Positions 1 to 5,023 of a stretch of 5,023 bases of DNA are shown piece by piece. The stretch is from PALSA-610 sp038213435. Lineage in GTDB: Bacteria > Actinomycetota > Acidimicrobiia > IMCC26256 > PALSA-610. Each line of letters starts with the position of its first letter. Within the stretch, counting starts at the first letter, position 1. The DNA is taken from the NCBI GenBank assembly GCA_038213435.1, contig JBBQTI010000082.1, positions 1-5,023 of the forward strand, read 5' to 3'. The position numbers and the translations under genes are program-made. The notes below the pieces were generated by a model that saw nothing but the letters and a program-made list of their open reading frames with translations, was not told the origin of the DNA and searched no databases.

Positions 1-375
1 CAGGCGTCCCGAGCTCACGGCGGCCGAACGGCAGAGCAACCTCTTTTACTTGCGGAGAGCCTCGAAGATCAGCTCGGCGTTGTGTGCGGCGAGCAACACG
101 GCAACCGTCGAGAAGAAGCGCGCTTGCGCCGAGGGTCGAGAGCAAGCCACGCGTAGAGGCGTTTTCACGCTCGAGAAGCGCAGTGTGCCGGCTCAGTAGG
201 CGGCGGCAGCGGCTTGGTGTGTGAACGCAACGGACCGGTCGACTGGTCCTCGAGGCCCCGGCAGGGAAACGCGGGCGTATGGGTTCGTGGCAACGAAGCA
301 CGTGACGGCCTGCGGCAGTCTCCTCTTCGACGGCGCAATCCGCCACGCCGCGATCACTCTCGAGAACCATGACGT
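1..375. other. left flank without a convincing complete gene
   Basis: No reading frame here shows both a plausible start and a recognisable protein. The plus-strand frame opening with GTG at 221 gives only about 61 residues of unconvincing composition and runs into the 3' end of the downstream minus-strand gene. One minus-strand frame stays open from about 394 to the left edge, but its conceptual protein is rich in Arg, Cys and His and resembles no family I know. A minus-strand stretch ending at 46 has more coding-like codon use and is listed separately. A 6-bp inverted repeat (122-127 with 142-147, 14-nt loop) and a 5-bp one (331-335 with 346-350) are present. Neither is followed by a T-tract, so I do not call terminators. 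Confidence 0.5.
46..192 (-). pseudogene. possible C-terminal gene remnant or very small ORF, unrecognised
   Basis: On the minus strand this frame is open from just after a stop at 193-195 to a TAA stop at 46-48. The only usual start inside is GTG at 166-168, giving about 40 residues. The last 27 or so codons, ending in TVAVLLAAHNAELIFEALRK, have mostly G/C third positions and look like an amphipathic or hydrophobic helix at the end of a real protein. The upstream part has poorer codon use. This would fit a decayed gene that has lost its 5' portion, or a chance open frame in GC-rich DNA. I do not recognise the family and assign no function. No ribosome binding site supports the GTG. Confidence 0.18.
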
Positions 376-828
376 TCAGGGTTGTTGCGACTCCTCATCG
401 GCGTAGCTGCGACCGTGCGGTGGGATCCGACGGCCTGTGATCGTGTGAGTCCGGAGTCGCAGCCAGGTTGGCTTGGGCGCCGGGGCCCACGGGCCAAGCG
501 GAAGCCGCTCGAACCGCGCGACATCGAGCGGCTCGATCACCTCGTCGATGTCGTCGACCACCAGGACACTCCAACCGGTGTGGTACATGGGGTCGATGCC
601 ATCGCATTCGAACGCCACCGGCGCGTTGCGAGCGCCGTGTAGTTTCGTCCCCGTATCCGTACGCAGCACAATCGATTCGCCGTCGAGCGCAAAGTTCACG
701 GGGAACACGAGCGGGCGGCCGGCGACCACCACCGCGAGCCGACCGATCGGGGCCGAACCGAGTAACCGGAGGCATTCTTCCCGGTCGAGCTCTTCGAGGC
801 CGGTTCGGCGATCGATCTTCGCGCTCAC
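376..828 (-). CDS. pyridoxamine 5'-phosphate oxidase-family (split-barrel flavin-binding) protein
   Basis: A 150-residue protein with the sequence pattern of the small split-barrel FMN-binding proteins grouped as PNPOx-like (Pyridox_ox_2 type). Visible family signatures are the N-terminal helix LDREECLRLL (residues 14-23), IGRLAV (28-33) at the first barrel strand, FPVNF (42-46), VLRTDTGTKLHGA (54-66), which is the usual region for cofactor phosphate contact, VAFECDGID (71-79), GWSVLVV (85-91) and a C-terminal TITGRRI (129-135). Length is normal for the family. Members bind FMN, and some actinobacterial relatives bind F420 or haem. Despite the name most are not proven pyridoxamine phosphate oxidases, so substrate and reaction are unknown. 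It is probably a soluble cytoplasmic dimer, since there is no signal peptide or membrane segment. The start is GTG at 826-828. Upstream the frame is open to a stop at 877-879 but contains no ATG, GTG or TTG. GGAGG on the minus strand (plus positions 829-833) abuts the GTG with no spacer, which is unusually tight. The gene is transcribed divergently from the transporter gene and appears monocistronic here. Confidence 0.86.
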   Translation of the reverse strand: MSAKIDRRTGLEELDREECLRLLGSAPIGRLAVVVAGRPLVFPVNFALDGESIVLRTDTGTKLHGARNAPVAFECDGIDPMYHTGWSVLVVDDIDEVIEPLDVARFERLPLGPWAPAPKPTWLRLRTHTITGRRIPPHGRSYADEESQQP

Positions 829-1029
829 CCTCCGATGTTGCGCGAATTGCGTGCGCAGCGACCAGGGTCGTTGGTCCTATTCGGGAGGCGCGTCTGACTT
901 CGTTTGCTCAAGAGTTTGGTCGCGAACACCGCTGCTTCGGCGCGGCGATCCATGAAGCGCCGCGGGTTCGGTGGAGGCTCTTCATTTGGTTTGCCAGCCT
1001 CCACTTCGATGCGGGTCAGGACGTCATCT

Positions 1030-1060
1030 TCGTGAGAACGGGCTGGACCATCGTGAGAAC
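1030..1060 (+). repeat. 10-bp direct repeat, copies 21 bp apart, upstream of the transporter gene
   Basis: TCGTGAGAAC occurs at 1030-1039 and again, without mismatch, at 1051-1060. Start-to-start spacing is 21 bp, close to two turns of B-DNA, so both copies would face the same side of the helix. The pair sits about 165-195 bp upstream of the GTG of the transporter gene and about 200 bp upstream of the divergent gene. This geometry suits a regulator binding tandem sites, but no known consensus is recognised. A 10-mer pair this close arises by chance at roughly 0.1-0.2 per window of this size, so function is only a suggestion. Confidence 0.4.
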
Positions 1061-1214
1061 ACGACTCGCCATTTCAGCCTGGCCCGCCTCTTGCCCCGCC
1101 GAAAGGGCCGAACGTCCCTGCCGGAGCGCGGTGGATCGGTGCAGGCTTCCCGCATAACGCCGAAGACCGTTGCGGTGGCAGCGCCAATCGGGTGACGACA
1201 ACGACGACCCCAAC

Positions 1215-1219
1215 GGAGG
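1215..1219 (+). promoter_or_regulatory. ribosome binding site that decides the transporter start
   Basis: GGAGG at 1215-1219 precedes GTG at 1224-1226 with a 4-nt spacer. It supports the GTG over the in-frame TTG at 1170, which would add 18 mostly polar residues (Asp-, Gln- and Asn-rich) that are not typical in front of the first membrane helix of this family and has no comparable purine-rich site in front. Confidence 0.7.
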
Positions 1220-1223
1220 CGAC

Positions 1224-3704
1224 GTGGACAAGTTCTGGTCTTGGCTCGGACTGAACCTCGGGAAGCACTGGATCACGGTCCTGCTCGTGGGCGGCGTCAT
1301 CACGGTCGGGCTCGGGTATGGCGCGACCAAGCTCGAGTTCTCGACCGACCAGAGCAACTATCTCAATCGCAGCGACCAGGTCTACAAGGACAATGTCGCG
1401 TACCAGAAGCTGTTCGGCGGCGAGGCCATGGTCACGCTCGTCACGATGGATCGCGGCCACACGGTCGCGGAGCTGTTCACGCCCGCCGCCAACGCGCAGT
1501 GGAAGGCCGTCTCCAAGAAGATCAATGCGTCGCCCAACGTGCTCGGTGTCGTGTCGCCGCTGACTGCACTGCAATGGAATGACAATCTCGTCACGGGCCC
1601 GAACGGCGACGTCACGCAAAGTGTCGCGGGCAAGATCCTCGCCGACGACCTCGCACGCGAGAAGTCGAAGGCGGGTCAGGCCGCGCGCAACGTGTCGGCG
1701 CTCGCGACCGTCTCTCGAATCAACGAGATCCCTGTCGCGCAACGCACCCTCGCCAATCCGAAGTACGTCGACTTCTTGCTCTACGACAACCCGCTGCCGA
1801 CGGACGCAAAGCCCATCCGCACACCGCTGCTTCCCATCTTCCCCGACAAGACCCACGCGCAGATGGTCGTGCGTCTCGTCGGCAACCAGTCGATCAAGGA
1901 CGAAGGTGTCGCCGCCGACCTCGTGACCGAAGCGTCGAAGTCGCTGCACTTCGAGCACGCGCAGATCACCGCCACGGGCGCGCCCGCGTTGCTCGACAAC
2001 CTCAACAGCTACCTGACCGGCGGCATGGCCACGCTCGCACTGATCGCGATCGCGATCATGACCGTGATCCTGCTCGTCCTCTTCAACGTCCGCTGGCGCC
2101 TGCTGCCGCTCGGGATCGTGCTGATCGGCATCATCTGGGCGTTCGGCGTGGCGGGATACCTCGGTGTGCCCCTCACGATCGTGACGATCTCCGGCCTGCC
2201 CGTGATGCTCGGGATCGGCATCGACTACGCGATCCAGATGCACGCGCGCGTCGAGGAAGAGGTCGTCGTCGATCGCGCGCCACATCCGATCCAGGAGACC
2301 TCGCGCAACCTCGGCCCGGCGCTGCTGGTCGTCACGTTCGACGCGATCTTCGCGTTCACGGCGCTGCGCTGGGCCAAGGTGCCTATGCTGCGCGAGTTCG
2401 GGTTGCTCCTCATCATCGGCGTCGCGGCAATCTGCTTGAACAGCATTCTCGGAACGCTCGCCATCCTCGGTATCCGTGAGTACAAGTCTCCGACGAAGGC
2501 CCGCGACTTCCGCGCCGGACCGTTGGGACGGATCACCGTCCGCCTCGGTTCATTGTCCGGCAAAGTGGCGCCCGCGTTGGCGGTCGTGAGTGTCATGGTG
2601 TTCGTGGGTGGCATCCTCGTCGAGGACAAACTTGTTCTCCAGACCGATCCGATCCAGTGGGTCAACCAGCATTCGCGCGTCGTCAAGGACCTCGCCGTGC
2701 TCGACCGTGAGGTGCACTCGTCGAGCGAGCTCGGGCTCTACGTGCAGTCCAGCAACGTCTTCAACCAGCCGACCGTGACCTTCGTCGACACGTTCACCCG
2801 CAAGCAGCTGGCCAAGTTCCCCGAGACGTTGCTGACCGCGTCCGCGCTCGTGAGCACCGTGAGCCAGCTCAGCGACGTACCGGGCGCACCGCACCTGACG
2901 CCCACCGCAGCGAGCGTGCGCAGCGCGTACGCGGTCGCACCGCCCGACATCCGGATCTCGATGGTGTCCGCGGAGGCGAAGGCCATGAACATCGTCTTCC
3001 GCACGGGGCCGAGCGGACTGGACGCGCGTGCCGAGGTCGTGCGGTACATCCGTGCCACCGTGAGTCCACCGCCGAACATCTCCGCAACGCCGTCGGGTCT
3101 GGCGGTCGTCGGCGTCGGGCTCCTCGACAACCTCAACGCGAACCGCGTTTTCCTCACGTACCTTGCCATCCTCTTCGTCTTCTTGTTCCTGACGGTACGA
3201 CTGCGCAGCATCGTGCGCGCGCTGTTGTCGCTTGTTCCGGTGTTGATCGCGGTCGGCGCCTCATCGCTCATCGCGTACGCACTCGACCTGAAGCTGAGCC
3301 CCATGACGGCGGTCGGCGGACCCTTGGTGGTCGCGGCGTGCACAGAGTTCACGTCACTGCTTCTCTTGCGCTTCATCGAGGAACGGCGTCGCGGCCACAC
3401 TCCTCGGGAGGCCGTCAACGAGACCGCGTCTCGAACCGGTCGGGCGTTCATCGTGTCGGCGTTGACCGCGACGGCCGGTGTTGCGGTCATCGCGACTTCG
3501 TCGTTGCCGCTCCTGCACGACTTCGGTGTGATCGTCACACTCAACATCGCAATCGCCCTGCTGAGCGCGCTCGTCGTGTTGCCGCCGATTCTCGTCTGGG
3601 CCGACAAGCGGAACTGGGTCTCTCGGGGGTTGGTGCCCGCCGACGTGCTCGCGCGCAGCGCCGAGACCGGACCGTCGAGCGAGGCGGCGCCGGTTCCCGG
3701 CTGA
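1224..3704 (+). CDS. MMPL/HAE3-type RND-superfamily transporter
   Basis: Complete 826-residue integral membrane protein, the usual size for the hydrophobe/amphiphile efflux-3 (HAE3) branch of RND/MMPL transporters. It has the duplicated RND layout: TM1 at about 15-33, a large extracytoplasmic loop to about 262, TM2-TM6 at about 268-417, TM7 at 449-467, a second large loop to about 640, and TM8-TM12 at about 642-792, then a roughly 34-residue cytoplasmic tail. The TM4 signature GIGIDYAIQMHAR (330-342) is the hallmark and supplies the Asp334-Tyr335 pair expected for proton coupling. The first loop begins with a Phe-Ser-Thr-Asp stretch and ends with an ITATGAPAL segment typical of the family. 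Aligned without gaps, the matching TM10 has Glu708-Phe709 instead of Asp-Tyr. Family members are proton-driven exporters of lipids or hydrophobic compounds, related to mycobacterial MmpL and the hopanoid transporter HpnN. The actual substrate cannot be read from sequence. GTG start chosen because of GGAGG at 1215-1219. The gene appears monocistronic and converges on a wax ester synthase/DGAT gene after 54 bp. Confidence 0.93.
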   Translation: MDKFWSWLGLNLGKHWITVLLVGGVITVGLGYGATKLEFSTDQSNYLNRSDQVYKDNVAYQKLFGGEAMVTLVTMDRGHTVAELFTPAANAQWKAVSKKINASPNVLGVVSPLTALQWNDNLVTGPNGDVTQSVAGKILADDLAREKSKAGQAARNVSALATVSRINEIPVAQRTLANPKYVDFLLYDNPLPTDAKPIRTPLLPIFPDKTHAQMVVRLVGNQSIKDEGVAADLVTEASKSLHFEHAQITATGAPALLDNLNSYLTGGMATLALIAIAIMTVILLVLFNVRWRLLPLGIVLIGIIWAFGVAGYLGVPLTIVTISGLPVMLGIGIDYAIQMHARVEEEVVVDRAPHPIQETSRNLGPALLVVTFDAIFAFTALRWAKVPMLREFGLLLIIGVAAICLNSILGTLAILGIREYKSPTKARDFRAGPLGRITVRLGSLSGKVAPALAVVSVMVFVGGILVEDKLVLQTDPIQWVNQHSRVVKDLAVLDREVHSSSELGLYVQSSNVFNQPTVTFVDTFTRKQLAKFPETLLTASALVSTVSQLSDVPGAPHLTPTAASVRSAYAVAPPDIRISMVSAEAKAMNIVFRTGPSGLDARAEVVRYIRATVSPPPNISATPSGLAVVGVGLLDNLNANRVFLTYLAILFVFLFLTVRLRSIVRALLSLVPVLIAVGASSLIAYALDLKLSPMTAVGGPLVVAACTEFTSLLLLRFIEERRRGHTPREAVNETASRTGRAFIVSALTATAGVAVIATSSLPLLHDFGVIVTLNIAIALLSALVVLPPILVWADKRNWVSRGLVPADVLARSAETGPSSEAAPVPG

Positions 3705-3758
3705 CGCCCTGTCTCCGATGAGTCGACCGGATCGATGCCGGCCGCGATCACGAGGTTG

Positions 3759-5023
3759 TCAGTCGGGGCTTTCGGAGCCGCCGAGCGCGACGATCTCGGA
3801 GAAGCCCTCGCGCAGGCACGCCAGCATCAGATCGCCGTCGGGAATCGCGCCGGTATCGACGTTCACTCCGACGAAGCAAGAGCCGTCGTACGACACGAGC
3901 GTCGCGTTCAACGCCGACCCGATCGTGGGACCGAATGCGTACCACTCGGCGACATGCGCACCCGCGAGGTAAACGGCAACGTCGATCCCTGGCACATTGC
4001 TCGCGAGAAAGTCGACGTGCTTGAGCATTCCGCCGACAACGCTGCGCGGAAGAACGTTGAGCGCGGCCGCAATCGTGTTGGTGTAGGGAATCGCAGCTTC
4101 GTGGCGCGCGCTCAGGCACAGCTGGTGGGTCCGGCGCATGCGCTCGACTGGATCGTGCAGTCCGGTCGGAACTTTGAATCGCATGAGCGTGACGCGGTTG
4201 CCGCCGATCGGGTCGTCGGCGGTTCGGATGCTGATCGGCATCGTGAGCCGGAGCTCATCGACCGCGAAGCCCTGTCGTTCGTGATAGCGGAGGAGACCGC
4301 CGCTGATACCGCCCAGGAATGCGTCGTTGAGGGTGAGGCCCGACGCCCGGGCTGCGCTGCGCAGCGCGTCGAGGGGCACCGTGAACGCGTCGTAGTGCCA
4401 AGCGAGTCGGCGATCTTTCATGATCGGCGACAACGTCGTCCTGACAGGCTGCACGGTGCGAACGACCGAGCGGATGAGCTCGAGGCTCTCCTCCACCGCA
4501 GTCGCGGGGTGACGCACCGCACGTCGCGCCACGGCGGCAGTCGTCCCGAGCAGGTTTCGGGGAGCCTGCGCGATCCGAGCAAGGTTGTGACACAGCGCGT
4601 CCCGCGCGAGATCGACCGACGACCAGTGCTCGGGGGTCGGCGCATTCGGCATTGGGGCGAGCGTTGCCGGTTCGGCCTCGAGATCGAACAGGTACTTCGC
4701 CATCTCCATGCCACCGATCCCGTCGGTGAGCGCGTGATGCAGCTTCAGGATCAGGGCGGCTCGACCTCCGTCGAGCCCGTCGATGAGCGTGAACTCCCAG
4801 AGGGGCCGGTCGCGATCGAAGCCCGCCATGCCGGTCTGGCACGCGTATTCGAGTACCTGTTCGAGTGTCCCGGGCGCGGGAACCCCGAGATGGCGGATGT
4901 GGAACTCGATGTTGAAGTCGGGGTCGACCGCCCACCGTGGATTGGCGATGCGCCACGGCGCCTGTACGACCCGGTGGCGGAAGCCCGGCGACATCCGGGT
5001 GGCCCGCTCGATCCGGTCGACCA
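3759..5023 (-). CDS. wax ester synthase/diacylglycerol acyltransferase (WS/DGAT), 5' end beyond window
   Basis: Bacterial WS/DGAT enzymes transfer a fatty acyl group from acyl-CoA to a fatty alcohol or diacylglycerol, making wax esters or triacylglycerol at the cytoplasmic membrane or lipid body surface. About 420 codons are visible, ending at TGA (3759-3761). The frame continues through the right edge, and the residues before the internal ATG at 4992-4994 (VDRIERATR) fit the family, so that ATG is not the true start; about 45-60 N-terminal residues are missing. Numbered from that internal ATG, visible signatures are a WAVDPDFNIEFHIRHL stretch (21-36), RPLWE (63-67), the catalytic HHALTDG (86-92, bases 4719-4739, the HHxxxDG motif with the catalytic second His), LNDAFLGG (222-229), the MPISIR and GN region (252-266), ASNVPG (331-336) and SYDG (368-371) near the C-terminus. 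All key residues are intact. The convergent neighbour is an RND lipid-type exporter, which suits a lipid role. The HHxxxDG fold is shared with PapA-type and condensation-domain acyltransferases, but the C-terminal SNVPG and SYDG pattern favours WS/DGAT. The acceptor preference is unknown. Confidence 0.93.
   Translation of the reverse strand, partial: VDRIERATRMSPGFRHRVVQAPWRIANPRWAVDPDFNIEFHIRHLGVPAPGTLEQVLEYACQTGMAGFDRDRPLWEFTLIDGLDGGRAALILKLHHALTDGIGGMEMAKYLFDLEAEPATLAPMPNAPTPEHWSSVDLARDALCHNLARIAQAPRNLLGTTAAVARRAVRHPATAVEESLELIRSVVRTVQPVRTTLSPIMKDRRLAWHYDAFTVPLDALRSAARASGLTLNDAFLGGISGGLLRYHERQGFAVDELRLTMPISIRTADDPIGGNRVTLMRFKVPTGLHDPVERMRRTHQLCLSARHEAAIPYTNTIAAALNVLPRSVVGGMLKHVDFLASNVPGIDVAVYLAGAHVAEWYAFGPTIGSALNATLVSYDGSCFVGVNVDTGAIPDGDLMLACLREGFSEIVALGGSESPD

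Larger units (their letters stand above)
829..1223. other. divergent intergenic region between the split-barrel gene and the transporter gene
   Basis: About 395 bp between two divergent starts, so it should contain promoters for both genes. I see no convincing sigma-70-like -35/-10 pair on either strand; the best -10-like hexamer toward the transporter is CATAAC near 1153, without a good -35. Features I can point to are the 10-bp direct repeat at 1030-1060, the ribosome binding site at 1215-1219, and a small inverted repeat TGCGC/GCGCA (839-843 with 853-857) close upstream of the split-barrel gene start. Open frames crossing the region give Arg-, Ser- and Pro-rich translations with no family resemblance, so I call no gene. 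Confidence 0.55.

Noticed and set aside
331..350. CGGCG-N10-CGCCG inverted repeat just past the 3' end of the split-barrel gene as a terminator
   Set aside because: A 5-bp stem with no following T-tract; such repeats are expected by chance in GC-rich DNA.
468..1157. Plus-strand open frames across the split-barrel gene and the divergent intergenic region
   Set aside because: Translations are Arg/Ser/Pro-rich without family resemblance, and the region up to 828 is better explained by the minus-strand gene with clear split-barrel signatures.
1170..1223. N-terminal extension of the transporter from TTG at 1170
   Set aside because: No ribosome binding site precedes the TTG, the added 18 residues are Asp/Asn/Gln-rich and atypical, and GGAGG at 1215-1219 points to the GTG at 1224.
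1074..2285. 403-residue open frame on the minus strand opposite the transporter gene
   Set aside because: Its translation is dominated by Arg, Asp, Glu, His and Val with no family signature, as expected for the antisense of a high-GC membrane protein gene. The plus strand carries unmistakable RND motifs throughout.
2738..3751. 337-residue open frame on the minus strand opposite the 3' half of the transporter gene
   Set aside because: Ser/Thr/Arg/Ala-rich composition, no recognisable domain, and complete overlap with well-supported transmembrane coding sequence on the other strand.
3705..3758. Bidirectional terminator between the convergent genes (GATCG/CGATC, 3730-3734 with 3745-3749)
   Set aside because: Only a 5-bp stem with a 10-nt loop and no T-tract on either strand; not strong enough to call an intrinsic terminator.
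4255..4956. Second minus-strand frame of 233 residues within the WS/DGAT gene
   Set aside because: An out-of-frame Arg/Pro/Ser-rich shadow of the acyltransferase, whose own frame contains the HHxxxDG, PLWE and SNVPG motifs.

Overview
The window looks like a chromosomal segment of a high-GC actinobacterium. Coding third positions are strongly G/C, GTG starts are used, and the gene content (an MMPL/HAE3-type RND exporter, a wax ester synthase/diacylglycerol acyltransferase and a small split-barrel flavoprotein) is typical of lipid-rich Actinobacteria. An Acidimicrobiia-like lineage is possible, but that is a guess. I see no mobile element, tRNA, rRNA, CRISPR array or phage gene.

Layout: positions 1-375 hold no convincing complete gene, only a possible C-terminal gene remnant on the minus strand (about 46-192). 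Positions 376-828 (minus) encode a 150-residue pyridoxamine 5'-phosphate oxidase-family protein. A divergent intergenic region of about 395 bp (829-1223) follows. It carries a 10-bp direct repeat with copies exactly 21 bp apart and the ribosome binding site of the next gene. Positions 1224-3704 (plus) encode a complete 12-helix RND/MMPL-family transporter of 826 residues. After only 54 bp comes a convergent gene, 3759 to the right edge (minus), encoding a wax ester synthase/diacylglycerol acyltransferase. Its N-terminus, roughly 45-60 residues by family comparison, lies beyond the window.

The plausible theme is lipid metabolism. The acyltransferase would make neutral storage lipids (wax esters or triacylglycerol) or acylate another lipid. 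The RND protein would move a lipid or other hydrophobic molecule across the cytoplasmic membrane. The two genes converge, so they are not one operon, and a functional link is inferred only from adjacency and from the known pairing of MmpL transporters with HHxxxDG acyltransferases in mycobacteria. The split-barrel protein is divergently transcribed and has no obvious link to the other two.

I did not find a clearly new biological system. The most interesting signals are the asymmetric proton-relay residues of the transporter (Asp-Tyr in TM4 but Glu-Phe in TM10), the phased direct repeat upstream of it, and the transporter/acyltransferase neighbourhood.
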